In this document: positions 1-8,273 of the stretch, piece by piece
How positions within the stretch are numbered: position 1 is the stretch's first letter
How the letters are laid out: every line of letters begins with the position of its first letter
From: Nostoc sp. HK-01
GTDB taxonomy: Bacteria; Cyanobacteriota; Cyanobacteriia; Cyanobacteriales; Nostocaceae
Reading direction: 5' to 3'
NCBI GenBank assembly: GCA_003990705.1
Contig: AP018318.1
Coordinates: forward strand, 5,257,001-5,321,000
Length of the DNA stretch: 64,000 bases
Made by a program: the position numbers and the translations under genes
Notes under the pieces: generated by a model
What the model saw: the letters and a program-made list of their open reading frames with translations, nothing else
Told to the model about the DNA's origin: nothing
The model's database searches: none

Positions 1-888
1 AGCAAGTTTGTCTTAGAACCCCTAGAGCGTGGTCAAGGGACAACTGTTGGTAATGCACTAAGGCGAGTGTTACTGTCTAATTTGGAAGGGACAGCCGTTA
101 CCGCAGTCAGAATTGCTGGTGTTACACACGAGTTTGCCACAGTTCCAGGTGTGCGAGAAGACGTGCTAGAAATTTTGATGAGAATGAAAGAAGTCATTCT
201 CAAAAGCTATTCTTCTCAACCCCAAATTGGCAGATTACTTGTTACTGGGCCAGCAACAGTCACAGCAGCCCATTTTGATTTGCCAAGTGAAGTAGAAGTT
301 GTTGATCCTACCCAGTATGTCGCTACTCTAGCTGAGGGCGGGAAGCTGGAAATGGAATTTCGGATCGAAAGAGGCAAGGGTTATCGCACTGTAGAAAGAG
401 GAAGAGAAGAAGCTACATCTTTGGACTTCTTGCAAATCGACTCGGTATTTATGCCAGTACGAAAAGTCAACTACAGCGTTGAAGAAGCCCGTGCCGATGG
501 CTCGATTACAAAAGACAGATTGTTATTAGAAGTTTGGACGAATGGTAGTGTTTCTCCCCAAGAAGCACTATCCTCAGCTGCCAGTATTTTGGTAGATTTG
601 TTCAACCCACTGAAAGATATTTCTTTAGAACCAACAGATATTGGTTCTGACGTTCCAGACGATCCAACTGCTCAGATTCCCATCGAAGAATTACAACTTT
701 CTGTGCGGGCATATAACTGTCTCAAACGCGCACAAGTTAATTCTGTGGCAGACTTATTGGATTTTACCCAAGAAGATCTGTTAGAAATCAAAAACTTTGG
801 TCAAAAATCTGCGGAAGAAGTTGTAGAAGCCCTGCAACGACGCTTGGGAATTACCTTACCGCAAGAAAGAAGCTCCAAACACAGCTAA
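1..888 (+). CDS. rpoA: RNA polymerase alpha subunit, 5'-truncated by window edge
   Basis: Alpha subunit of RNA polymerase; it nucleates core assembly and contacts activators. The frame is open from base 1 and already reads SKFVLEPLERGQGTTVGNALRRVLLS within the N-terminal dimerisation domain, so only the first residues lie outside the window. An internal ATG at 67 is not the real start. The C-terminal helix-hairpin-helix domain (about 675-855, with NCLKRAQVNSVADLL and EIKNFGQKSAEEV) is complete, and the stop is at 886-888. rplQ follows 33 bases later, the usual ribosomal cluster order. Identification is secure. Confidence 0.97.
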   Translation, partial: SKFVLEPLERGQGTTVGNALRRVLLSNLEGTAVTAVRIAGVTHEFATVPGVREDVLEILMRMKEVILKSYSSQPQIGRLLVTGPATVTAAHFDLPSEVEVVDPTQYVATLAEGGKLEMEFRIERGKGYRTVERGREEATSLDFLQIDSVFMPVRKVNYSVEEARADGSITKDRLLLEVWTNGSVSPQEALSSAASILVDLFNPLKDISLEPTDIGSDVPDDPTAQIPIEELQLSVRAYNCLKRAQVNSVADLLDFTQEDLLEIKNFGQKSAEEVVEALQRRLGITLPQERSSKHS

Positions 889-921
889 AGCAAAACCTTT
901 CATAGTTCATAGTCCACTATT

Positions 922-1272
922 ATGCGCCACCGTTGTCGGGTTAAAAAACTTGGTAAACCAGCTGACCAGCGTCGCGCTCTGCTGCGTACCTTAGCCACTG
1001 AGCTAATTCGTCATGGTCGAATTACCACCACTTTGATCAGAGCGAAAGCTTTACGAAGTGAAGTAGATAAAATGATTACCTTAGCTAAAGACGGCTCCTT
1101 AGCATCACGTCGAGCAGCTTTAGGTTACATATATGACAAACAACTGGTTCATGCTTTGTTTGAGCAAGCTCCTACTCGGTATGGTAATCGCAGTGGTGGT
1201 TACACCCGGATTCTCCATACTGTGCCTCGGCGCGGAGACAATGCCGAAATGGCAATTATTGAACTGGTGTAA
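922..1272 (+). CDS. rplQ: 50S ribosomal protein L17
   Basis: Large-subunit ribosomal protein L17, 116 residues, the normal bacterial size. The N-terminus [22 protein letters not shown] and the C-terminal [12 protein letters not shown] with [14 protein letters not shown] are family hallmarks. It follows rpoA by 33 bases and precedes truA, as in other cyanobacteria, so co-transcription with rpoA is likely. The start at 922 is fixed by the conserved MRHR opening. Confidence 0.97.
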   Translation: MRHRCRVKKLGKPADQRRALLRTLATELIRHGRITTTLIRAKALRSEVDKMITLAKDGSLASRRAALGYIYDKQLVHALFEQAPTRYGNRSGGYTRILHTVPRRGDNAEMAIIELV

Positions 1273-1275
1273 GTA

Positions 1276-1296
1276 AGTCAAAAGTCAAAAGTCAAA
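1276..1296 (+). repeat. Three tandem AGTCAAA heptamers
   Basis: Three consecutive AGTCAAA units lie directly behind the rplQ stop, followed by degenerate GACGAATGACGAATGAC. This is the short tandemly repeated heptamer type common in spacers of heterocystous cyanobacteria. Similar units recur at 2150-2215, 38857-38905 and 46453-46487. Confidence 0.8.
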
Positions 1297-1332
1297 ATTA
1301 TTGAGACGAATGACGAATGACACAAAATCTGT

Positions 1333-2154
1333 ATGCAAGAAACTGACCAGCCGAAACAAACTCAGCGAGTAGCCTTGGTAATTCAATACCTAGGTACTCA
1401 TTTTCATGGCTGGCAAAGACAAAATAGTCAGCGTACAGTCCAAGAAGAAATCGAAACAGCGATCGCGAGTATTCTTGGTTATCATGTCACACTGCATGGA
1501 GCAGGACGTACTGATGCTGGAGTTCATGCGGCTGCACAAGTAGCCCATTTTGATGCTACAGGTTTAATCCCGGCTCACAAATGGTCAGCAGTTATCAATA
1601 GTTATCTGCCGCCAGACATCATCATCAGGGCTTCAGCAGCCGTAAGTAACGCCTGGCACGCGCGTTTTAGCGCAGCTTATCGGCGATACCGCTACACGAT
1701 ATACACTGAAAAACGACCAAATTTGTTCGTTAAGCCCTTCAGTTGGCATTATTATCATCAGCCTCTGGATGAATTATTAATCCAGTCTGCTATGAAGCCT
1801 CTGCTGGGTAAGCATCATTTAGCGGCCTTCCATCGGGCAGGCTCCAAGCGATCGCATTCTTGGGTAGAAGTACAAGCCGCAGAATGCCATCGTAGTGGGT
1901 CATTGCTCAATATAGAAATTCAAGCAGATGGATTTTTATACGGTATGGTCAGGCTGCTTGTGGGAATGCTAGTACAAGTAGGTACTGGACAGCGAACCTT
2001 GGCTAACTTCGCCGAAATTTGGCAAGAAGAACGCCGAGAAGAAGTAAAATATGCCGCACCTGCTCAGGGTTTGTGCTTGTTGCGAGTCGGCTATCATGAT
2101 TTTCCTTTTTCTCCAGATATTTGGTACGATACCCAGCCAAAATTTAGTTTTTAG
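1333..2154 (+). CDS. truA: tRNA pseudouridine(38-40) synthase TruA
   Basis: Converts uridines 38-40 of the tRNA anticodon arm to pseudouridine. 273 residues, usual size. The catalytic aspartate is residue 61 in GAGRTDAGVHA. The motifs FHGWQRQ (near residue 24) and the C-terminal FLYGMVRLLVG support the family. It sits between rplQ and rplM in the ribosomal cluster, separated from rplQ by heptamer repeats. No strong ribosome binding site precedes the ATG, and it may be translated from the read-through transcript. Confidence 0.96.
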   Translation: MQETDQPKQTQRVALVIQYLGTHFHGWQRQNSQRTVQEEIETAIASILGYHVTLHGAGRTDAGVHAAAQVAHFDATGLIPAHKWSAVINSYLPPDIIIRASAAVSNAWHARFSAAYRRYRYTIYTEKRPNLFVKPFSWHYYHQPLDELLIQSAMKPLLGKHHLAAFHRAGSKRSHSWVEVQAAECHRSGSLLNIEIQADGFLYGMVRLLVGMLVQVGTGQRTLANFAEIWQEERREEVKYAAPAQGLCLLRVGYHDFPFSPDIWYDTQPKFSF

Positions 2155-2218
2155 TCAATAGTCATAGGTCATTGGTAATGACGAAAGACAAAGGACGAAT
2201 TACAAAGGACAAACAAAC

Positions 2219-2674
2219 ATGAGTAAAACCTACCTTCCTCCTCAAGCTTCTCTTGAGCATGATTGGTACGTAGTAGATGCTACTGACCAACGTCTTGGTC
2301 GCCTCGCTACCGAAATTGCTATGATTCTCCGAGGCAAAAAGAAACCTGAATATACACCTCATATAGACACAGGTGACTTTGTGATTGTGATTAACGCCGA
2401 AAAAATTGCAGTCACAGGTAAAAAGCGGACTCAAAAACTTTATCGTCGCCATTCTGGTCGTCCTGGTGGGATGAAGACCGAAACTTTTGCCAAGCTGCAA
2501 CAGCGTGTACCCGAAAGGATTATAGAACACGCGATTAAAGGTATGCTACCTAAAAATAGCTTGGGTCGACAGTTGTTTACCAAGCTCAAAGTTTATGCTG
2601 GGCCGACTCATCCCCACGAAGCTCAACAACCTAAAGAATTAAAGATTAGTACAATTCCTGGAGAAGAAAGCTAA
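2219..2674 (+). CDS. rplM: 50S ribosomal protein L13
   Basis: Large-subunit protein L13, 151 residues. Motifs include [19 protein letters not shown] near the N-terminus, the [14 protein letters not shown] stretch, and KMLPKN-type [11 protein letters not shown]. The last base of its TAA stop is the first base of the rpsI ATG (TAATG), so translation of L13 and S9 is probably coupled. This rplM-rpsI order is near universal. Confidence 0.97.
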   Translation: MSKTYLPPQASLEHDWYVVDATDQRLGRLATEIAMILRGKKKPEYTPHIDTGDFVIVINAEKIAVTGKKRTQKLYRRHSGRPGGMKTETFAKLQQRVPERIIEHAIKGMLPKNSLGRQLFTKLKVYAGPTHPHEAQQPKELKISTIPGEES

Positions 2675-3090
2675 TGGTAGTAGCAGAAGCCAATAGCGGC
2701 CGTGCCGTGTACTGGGGTACTGGCCGCCGTAAATCCGCAGTAGCAAGAGTACGCCTTGTTCCTGGTAGCGGTCAATTGACAGTCAATGGCAAAGCGGGGG
2801 ATTTATACTTCCAATTCAATGCTAATTACTTGGGAGTCATTAAAGCCCCTTTAGAAACGCTGGGCCTAGAAAGCGAATATGACATCTTGGTCAAAGCGGA
2901 AGGTGGTGGCTTAACTGGTCAAGCTGATTCCATCCGTTTGGGTGTTGCTCGCGCTTTGTGCCAACTAGACCCAGAAAATCGCTCACCGTTAAAAACCGAA
3001 GGTTATTTAACTCGTGATCCTAGAGCTAAAGAACGCAAAAAATATGGTTTGCACAAAGCTCGGAAAGCTCCTCAGTACTCAAAACGATAA
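2674..3090 (+). CDS. rpsI: 30S ribosomal protein S9
   Basis: Small-subunit protein S9, 138 residues, whose basic tail reaches the P-site tRNA. The motif [14 protein letters not shown] near residue 16 and the C-terminal [20 protein letters not shown] are diagnostic. It overlaps the rplM stop by one base. Behind it lies a 218-base spacer containing a degraded palindromic repeat before rpmE. Confidence 0.97.
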   Translation: MVVAEANSGRAVYWGTGRRKSAVARVRLVPGSGQLTVNGKAGDLYFQFNANYLGVIKAPLETLGLESEYDILVKAEGGGLTGQADSIRLGVARALCQLDPENRSPLKTEGYLTRDPRAKERKKYGLHKARKAPQYSKR

Positions 3091-3159
3091 GTTACTGGGT
3101 TGGGTATGGAAAAGTCAAAAGTCAGCAGTGAGCCACTGCCTTGGGCGATTTTACCGACT

Positions 3160-3202
3160 TGTTCGCGCAGCGTCTCCGATTAGAAGAAGCAAGTAGCGAA
3201 CA
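3160..3202 (+). repeat. Degraded palindromic repeat between rpsI and rpmE
   Basis: A 7-bp inverted repeat, TGTTCGC at 3160-3166 and GCGAACA at 3196-3202, encloses GCAGCGTCTCCGATTAGAAG. The inner GCAGCGTCTCC segment matches the repeat at 53440-53448, and GTCTCC/GGAGAC palindromes also occur near 56840. It looks like an old copy of a dispersed hairpin repeat in the spacer of the ribosomal cluster. Confidence 0.6.
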
Positions 3203-3308
3203 CCTTTGGAGTTAAAAGCCAAAAGCGTTTTCCCTTTTGACTTCCGCGCCCTCATCTTTAACTCGATCAAAAAGTTATAATTTATATAGATTCACCACAA
3301 AAGGAACA

Positions 3309-3548
3309 ATGGCTAAACCTGATATTCATCCCCAGTGGTATCCAGAAGCTAAAGTCTACTGTAACGGTCAAGTTGTGATGACCGTGGGTTCTACTAAACC
3401 AGAATTACACGTAGACCTTTGGTCTGGAAATCACCCTTTTTATACTGGTACTCAAAAAATTATTGACACAGAAGGTCGCGTAGAACGCTTCTTGCGGAAA
3501 TACGGTAAGTCAAGCGAGCAAGACTCCGGCACCAAAAAGAAAAAGTAG
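3309..3548 (+). CDS. rpmE: 50S ribosomal protein L31, zinc-free (C-minus) type
   Basis: Large-subunit protein L31, 79 residues from the ATG at 3309 (AAAGGAAC upstream as binding site). The frame is open upstream to 3237, but those 24 residues do not resemble L31. Motifs are KPDIHPQWYPEAKVYCNG, NHPFYTGTQ and GRVERFLRKYG. Only Cys18 remains of the four cysteines of zinc-binding L31: the VCSKCHPF position reads LWSGNHPF. It is therefore a C-minus L31 expected not to bind zinc. A terminator follows, so it probably ends the rplM-rpsI operon. Confidence 0.95.
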   Translation: MAKPDIHPQWYPEAKVYCNGQVVMTVGSTKPELHVDLWSGNHPFYTGTQKIIDTEGRVERFLRKYGKSSEQDSGTKKKK

Positions 3549-3571
3549 CGGTTTGGCTCTGCTGTTAACGA

Positions 3572-3606
3572 CGACCCTGCGAATGCTGGGTCGATTGTCA
3601 TTTTTT
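3572..3606 (+). terminator. Rho-independent terminator after rpmE
   Basis: Stem CGACCC-T-GC (3572-3580) pairs with GC-T-GGGTCG (3585-3593) around a GAAT loop, with one T-T mismatch. Then come ATTGTCA and six T. It lies 24 bases after the rpmE stop and before prfA, which has its own AAGGAG-type binding site. Confidence 0.75.
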
Positions 3607-3644
3607 GAGCCAAGTTGTTATTTTAAGGAGCGATCGCACTCGTC

Positions 3645-4745
3645 ATGGCTGAATCATACCTGCTGGAGAAATTAAAATCTGTTGAACAAACCTTTAATGA
3701 ACTGACACGCCGCCTTGCTGATCCAGATACCGCAAAAAACCCTGATGAGTATCAGCAAATAGCTAAGGCTCGTTCTTCTTTGGAAGAGGTAGTGAATACC
3801 TATGAAACTTGGAAAGTATCCCAAGAAGACTTAATGGGAGCGCGTCAAGTTTATAAAGAAGCAGCCAGTGATCCAGAAATGCAAGAAATGGCAGCACTGG
3901 AAGTTAGTGAATTAGAAGAAAAAATAGAATACTTAGAGGCTCGCTTAAAAATATTATTACTGCCCCGCGACCCCAACGATGAGAAAAATATCATGTTGGA
4001 AATTCGTGCTGGGACTGGTGGTGATGAAGCGAGTATTTGGGCTGGCGACTTGATGCGGATGTATACTCGTTACGCTCAAACTCAAGGTTGGAAAGTTTCG
4101 CTCGTCAGCGAATCTTTAGGAGAAATGGGCGGTTGGAAAGAAGTCATTTTAGAAATTAAAGGTGACAATGTTTACAGCCAGTTAAAGTTTGAGGCTGGAG
4201 TGCATCGCGTACAGCGTGTACCAGTCACCGAGGCGGGAGGACGGGTTCACACATCTACAGCCACGATCGCAATTATGCCAGAAGTGGATGACGTGGAAAT
4301 TCACATTGACCCCAAAGATATTGAAATGACCACGGCTCGTTCTGGCGGTGCTGGTGGACAAAACGTCAACAAGGTGGAAACAGCCGTTGACTTAATGCAC
4401 AAACCGACAGGAATACGAATTTTCTGTACAGAAGAGCGCAGCCAGTTGCAAAACAAAGAACGGGCGATGCAAATTTTGCGGGCGAAACTGTACGAAATGA
4501 AGTTACGCGAACAACAAGAAGAAGTAACTTCCATGCGGCGATCGCAAGTTGGTACAGGATCGCGATCGGAAAAGATTCGCACTTATAACTATAAAGATAA
4601 CCGTGTGACCGACCACCGCTTAGGTCAAAACTTCTCCTTAAATCCTGTTCTGGAAGGTGATTTAGAGACAGTGATTCAATCTTGCATCTCTCAAGATCAG
4701 CAAGAACGGTTAGCGGAGTTAGCAACTTCTGGAAATATGAACTAA
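3645..4745 (+). CDS. prfA: Peptide chain release factor 1
   Basis: Class I release factor reading UAA and UAG. 366 residues. The catalytic GGQ is at about residues 237-239 in [13 protein letters not shown]. The stop-codon reading loop has PVT (about 192-194, in [16 protein letters not shown]), the PxT tripeptide of RF1 rather than the SPF of RF2. The conserved [16 protein letters not shown] follows. It is the last gene of the translation block, bounded by terminators on both sides, so it may be transcribed from its own promoter in 3607-3644. Confidence 0.97.
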   Translation: MAESYLLEKLKSVEQTFNELTRRLADPDTAKNPDEYQQIAKARSSLEEVVNTYETWKVSQEDLMGARQVYKEAASDPEMQEMAALEVSELEEKIEYLEARLKILLLPRDPNDEKNIMLEIRAGTGGDEASIWAGDLMRMYTRYAQTQGWKVSLVSESLGEMGGWKEVILEIKGDNVYSQLKFEAGVHRVQRVPVTEAGGRVHTSTATIAIMPEVDDVEIHIDPKDIEMTTARSGGAGGQNVNKVETAVDLMHKPTGIRIFCTEERSQLQNKERAMQILRAKLYEMKLREQQEEVTSMRRSQVGTGSRSEKIRTYNYKDNRVTDHRLGQNFSLNPVLEGDLETVIQSCISQDQQERLAELATSGNMN

Positions 4746-4772
4746 CCTTTGTTTTGAAAATTAATTTAACTG

Positions 4773-4817
4773 AAAACCGTCTGGTGTGTTTTATCTTTAA
4801 TCCACAGACGGTTTTTT
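4773..4817 (+). terminator. Strong terminator after prfA
   Basis: An 11-bp perfect stem, AAAACCGTCTG at 4773-4783 with CAGACGGTTTT at 4805-4815, has a T-rich 3' end. It separates the translation cluster from the accessory genes that follow. Confidence 0.85.
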
Positions 4818-4905
4818 AATTTGAACTTGTTTCAGCAAATATACATAGTTACACACATATAAATAGTTTTAAAATGGTGAGCATTAAATTTTTATAGGTG
4901 CAGCT

Positions 4906-5406
4906 ATGTCCTTGTTACGTAATGAACCTTCAGATTGGCAATCTCATACAGAAACATCTTATATACCTATTTATCATAAAGGGAGTTTAGTTGGTTTCTT
5001 TAAGCAAGAATATGTGAATGAAATTCTTTATTTTTTAAATGAAGAAGAAGTTTTAAAAAAAGCTCTCAAGAAAGCTTGTAGTGATTTACTTAAAAAGACT
5101 GGTGGTGATACGAGTAAAGTTAATTATTTAGTACAGAAATATATAAAAGTTAGTGAACGTCCTAAGTTTGGAACGAGAGCGATCGCACTGTTATTACAAG
5201 AGCGACAAAAAGAACTTGACCTCAATAATCAGGAATTTGCTAAATTCTGCGATACCTTTAAAATTTCTCCTACAGAACTCAATAATATTTATGCGGGAGA
5301 AGCTATTGATGATAATTTGTTAGCGCCGATATCACGGGTATTAGGGATATCCAAAGAGCGTGTCCAAGAAGTGCGGGATGGTGGAGAAGCGCAAACAGGG
5401 ACATAA
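4906..5406 (+). CDS. Hypothetical protein with possible HTH C-terminus
   Basis: 166 residues, family not recognised. The N-terminal third (YIPIYHKGSLVGFFKQEYVNEIL) is followed by a charged helical stretch rich in Leu/Lys (EEVLKKALKKACSDLLKK, residues about 47-64). The C-terminal half (LDLNNQEFAKFCDTFKISPTEL, then LGISKERVQEV) looks like two short helix-turn-helix-like units. A HIP1 site lies inside the gene at about 5180. The Rpn-type nuclease gene begins about 35 bases after the stop, so the two may be co-transcribed. Function is unknown; a DNA-binding regulator is only a guess. Confidence 0.75.
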   Translation: MSLLRNEPSDWQSHTETSYIPIYHKGSLVGFFKQEYVNEILYFLNEEEVLKKALKKACSDLLKKTGGDTSKVNYLVQKYIKVSERPKFGTRAIALLLQERQKELDLNNQEFAKFCDTFKISPTELNNIYAGEAIDDNLLAPISRVLGISKERVQEVRDGGEAQTGT

Positions 5407-5440
5407 TTATTTATGTAAAATTATCTACTCTTATCCATCT

Positions 5441-6232
5441 GTGAAAACAGACAGCGTATTTTATCGCCTATTTCAAGAATTTCCCGATATCTTCTTTGAA
5501 CTGATTGGGGATTCTCCTGATACTGCTAGTATTTACCAATTTTCGTCAGTTGAAATTAAACAAACAGCATTCAGAATTGATGGTGTATTTGTTCCGAATA
5601 TTGAAATTGATCAGCCAATTTATTTTGTGGAAGTACAGTTTCAAGTAGATACAAAGATTTATTCGCGCTTGATTGCCGAAATCTGCTTGTATTTGCGTCA
5701 AAATCAACCTGTCAATGATTGGAGTGCTGTTGTTTTATACCCAAGCAGAAGTATAGACATAGGAGATATCAAGCACTACAGAGAATTTTTTATTAGTCAG
5801 CGAGTTAGGTGTATTTATCTGGATGAATTAAGCTCTGAACCGTCGCTACCAATTGGCATTGCAACTGTTAAATTAATTGTCACATCTGAAGACACAGCAA
5901 TAATAGAGGCTAGAGATTTAATCGAAAGGACAAGATTAGAAATAAACTCACCAATAAAACAACAGCAATTATTACAATTAATAGAGACAATCTTGTTATA
6001 CAAGTTTCCCACGATGACTAAAGAGGAGATGGAGAAAATGTTTAGCATCAGTGAATTAAAAAATACCAGATATTTTCAGGATGTTTTTCAGGAAGGGAAG
6101 GAAGAAGGTCAGCGTCAAGAAAAGCTAAGAATGGTCACTCGCTTTTTGAAACTGGGTTTGACAGTGGAACAAGTAGCGGAGGAGCTTAGTTTAAGTATTG
6201 AAGAAGTAAAGCAAGCTGCACAAAATTTGTAA
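5441..6232 (+). CDS. Rpn family nuclease/transposase-like protein (DUF2887)
   Basis: 263 residues from the GTG at 5441 (VKTDSVFYRLFQEFP), the usual opening of this cyanobacterial family. A longer frame from the ATG at 5360 would overlap the preceding gene by 47 bases and is less likely. The PD-(D/E)XK-like core is visible as FELIGD, RIDGVFVP and YFVEVQFQVD (D, then ExQ in the active-site strand). The C-terminus has FQEGKEEGQRQEK and an HTH-like VEQVAEELSLSIEEVKQAA. The family is related to recombination-promoting Rpn nucleases. Members are often numerous in cyanobacterial genomes, and their cellular role is unclear. Confidence 0.85.
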   Translation: MKTDSVFYRLFQEFPDIFFELIGDSPDTASIYQFSSVEIKQTAFRIDGVFVPNIEIDQPIYFVEVQFQVDTKIYSRLIAEICLYLRQNQPVNDWSAVVLYPSRSIDIGDIKHYREFFISQRVRCIYLDELSSEPSLPIGIATVKLIVTSEDTAIIEARDLIERTRLEINSPIKQQQLLQLIETILLYKFPTMTKEEMEKMFSISELKNTRYFQDVFQEGKEEGQRQEKLRMVTRFLKLGLTVEQVAEELSLSIEEVKQAAQNL

Positions 6233-6365
6233 GTAACCAAAATTCAGTGGTAGTTGAGGTTAATTACAACTTACTAGGAGGAATTCTTGGTTAATTTTTG
6301 TTAATATTGGACACGGTGTTGGTACTTCGTCCTTAACCATCTATTTCCTACCTGAGAGAAACTCG

Positions 6366-8060
6366 ATGCTGCGACTCGAACATATCAGTAAAATTTATCC
6401 AACAGGCGAAGTCCTCAAGGATATCAACTGGGAAGTCAAACCAGGCGATCGCATTGGCTTAGTCGGCGTTAACGGTGCGGGAAAATCTACCCAGTTGAAA
6501 ATTATCTCTGGGGAAATGGAACCTACCGCTGGCGAAATCATTCGTCCTGCTAGTTTACATATCGCTTACCTCAATCAAGAGTTTGAAGTCGATCCCAGCC
6601 GCACCGTTAGAGAAGAATTTTGGACAGTATTTAAAGAAGCAAACGAAGTACAGCTATCTCTGACAGATGTACAGCACGATATGCAAACTGCGACACCAGA
6701 GGAATTGGATCGACTGATTCACAAGTTGGATCGTTTGCAGCGTCAGTTTGAAGCTTTGGATGGTTACGGTTTAGAAGCACGCATCGGTAAGATTTTACCA
6801 GAGATGGGATTTGACCAAGAAGATGGCGATCGCCTCGTTAGTGCTTTCTCTGGTGGTTGGCAAATGCGGATGAGTTTGGGTAAAATTCTGCTGCAAGCAC
6901 CCGATTTACTGCTGTTAGACGAGCCGACAAACCATTTAGACTTAGAAACCATTGAGTGGCTAGAAACTTACCTCAAAGGCTTAACAACGCCGATGGTGAT
7001 AGTTTCCCATGACCGAGAATTTTTAGACCGCCTCTGCACGCAAATTGTCGAAACGGAACGCGGCGTTTCTAGCACCTACCTGGGTAACTACACGGCGTAC
7101 TTGCAACAAAAAGCCGAAAATCAATCAGCACAACTGAGTGCTTACGAACGCCAGCAAAAAGAACTTGAGAAACAGCAAGCCTTTGTTGATCGATTCCGCG
7201 CCAGTGCTACCCGCAGTACCCAAGCCAAAAGCCGGGAAAAACAACTAGACAAAATTGAGCGCATCGAAGCACCCACCGCGGGAGTTAGAACCCTGCATTT
7301 TCGCTTTCCCCCAGCGCCTCGCAGTGGACGGGAGGTTGTGACCATCAAAGATTTAACTCATACCTACGATGATAAAATCTTATTTCTAGGAGCGAATCTG
7401 CTGATTGAAAGAGGCGATCGCATTGCCTTTTTAGGCCCCAACGGTGCGGGAAAATCTACCCTATTGCGAATAATTATGGGTACGGAACCAGCCACCGAAG
7501 GTACTGTTAGCTTAGGCGATCATAATGTGATTCCTGGTTACTTTGAGCAAAATCAAGCCGAAGCTTTGGACTTGAAAAAGACAGTTATGGAAACTATTCA
7601 TGATGAAGTTCCTGACTGGAAAAACGAAGAAGTCCGCACCCTCCTTGGTAAGTTTTTATTCACTGGCGACACTGTATTTAAATGTGTTGAAGCCTTAAGT
7701 GGCGGAGAAAAAGCACGTTTAGCCTTGGCAAAAATGCTCTTGCGTCCAGCCAATTTGCTCATTTTAGATGAGCCTACCAACCATCTAGATATTCCCGCCA
7801 AAGAGATGTTGGAAGAAGCGCTGCAAAACTATGATGGGACGGCAATTGTAGTTTCTCATGACCGCTATTTTATTTCTCAGGTAGCTAACAAAATTGTGGA
7901 AATTCGGGATGGTGAATTCCGAGTTTATTTAGGCGATTATCACTACTACCTGGATAAAATCGCCGAGGAGAAAGAACAAGCAAAATTAGATGCGATAGCT
8001 GCGGAAAAAGCTGCTAAGAAAGCAGCCAAAGCAGCCAAGGCTGGCAGCAAGAAAAAATAA
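6366..8060 (+). CDS. ABC-F family ATP-binding protein
   Basis: 564 residues with two ABC ATPase domains and no membrane segments. Both Walker A motifs are intact (GVNGAGKST near residue 38, GPNGAGKST near 360), as are both signatures (SGGWQMRMSLGK and SGGEKARLALAK) and Walker B sites (LLLLDEPTNHLD, LLILDEPTNHLD). A charged linker joins the domains. The tail is Ala/Lys rich (AEKAAKKAAKAAKAGSKKK). ABC-F proteins act on ribosomes, either resolving stalls or protecting against antibiotics. Resemblance is to the Uup/EttA group; the exact subfamily cannot be set by eye. The start at 6366 is fixed by MLRLEHISKIYP. Confidence 0.93.
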   Translation: MLRLEHISKIYPTGEVLKDINWEVKPGDRIGLVGVNGAGKSTQLKIISGEMEPTAGEIIRPASLHIAYLNQEFEVDPSRTVREEFWTVFKEANEVQLSLTDVQHDMQTATPEELDRLIHKLDRLQRQFEALDGYGLEARIGKILPEMGFDQEDGDRLVSAFSGGWQMRMSLGKILLQAPDLLLLDEPTNHLDLETIEWLETYLKGLTTPMVIVSHDREFLDRLCTQIVETERGVSSTYLGNYTAYLQQKAENQSAQLSAYERQQKELEKQQAFVDRFRASATRSTQAKSREKQLDKIERIEAPTAGVRTLHFRFPPAPRSGREVVTIKDLTHTYDDKILFLGANLLIERGDRIAFLGPNGAGKSTLLRIIMGTEPATEGTVSLGDHNVIPGYFEQNQAEALDLKKTVMETIHDEVPDWKNEEVRTLLGKFLFTGDTVFKCVEALSGGEKARLALAKMLLRPANLLILDEPTNHLDIPAKEMLEEALQNYDGTAIVVSHDRYFISQVANKIVEIRDGEFRVYLGDYHYYLDKIAEEKEQAKLDAIAAEKAAKKAAKAAKAGSKKK

Positions 8061-8067
8061 AATATCA

Positions 8068-8101
8068 AGTTAGTAGTAGCATCTTAGGGTTACTACTAAC
8101 T
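8068..8101 (+). terminator. Hairpin after the ABC-F gene
   Basis: An 11-bp perfect stem, AGTTAGTAGTA (8068-8078) with TACTACTAACT (8091-8101), and a 12-base loop. It is not followed by a T-run, so it could be a weak terminator or an mRNA 3'-end stabiliser rather than a classical intrinsic terminator. Confidence 0.5.
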
Positions 8102-8273
8102 AATTAACAAACATGGAATATCACAAAATATATGTAACAGTTGCAAAAAGTAAAAAAAATCTAAAAAATCTCTCAATAAGTTATAAAACAAGTTAATAAG
8201 CAGAAATTCACTTGCAGCTGTGGTTAGCAGTGGTATCATTCGGGTATTACAAAAAGTAAAGGGCAATTTTATT

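Noticed and set aside
2162-2530. Minus-strand open frame of 122 codons opposite rplM
   Set aside because: Antisense to a clear ribosomal protein gene; the translation has no family-like sequence.
3126-3140. GCCACTG sequence recalling the cobalamin riboswitch core
   Set aside because: It sits in a repeat-rich spacer before rpmE, with no other riboswitch elements and no cobalamin-related gene.
6350-6365. CTGAGA just before the ABC-F start, as in the TPP riboswitch
   Set aside because: A single short motif without the second TPP half or suitable stems.
8220-8273. Upstream extension of gpmI
   Set aside because: Open frame only; the conserved enzyme begins at the ATG at 8274.
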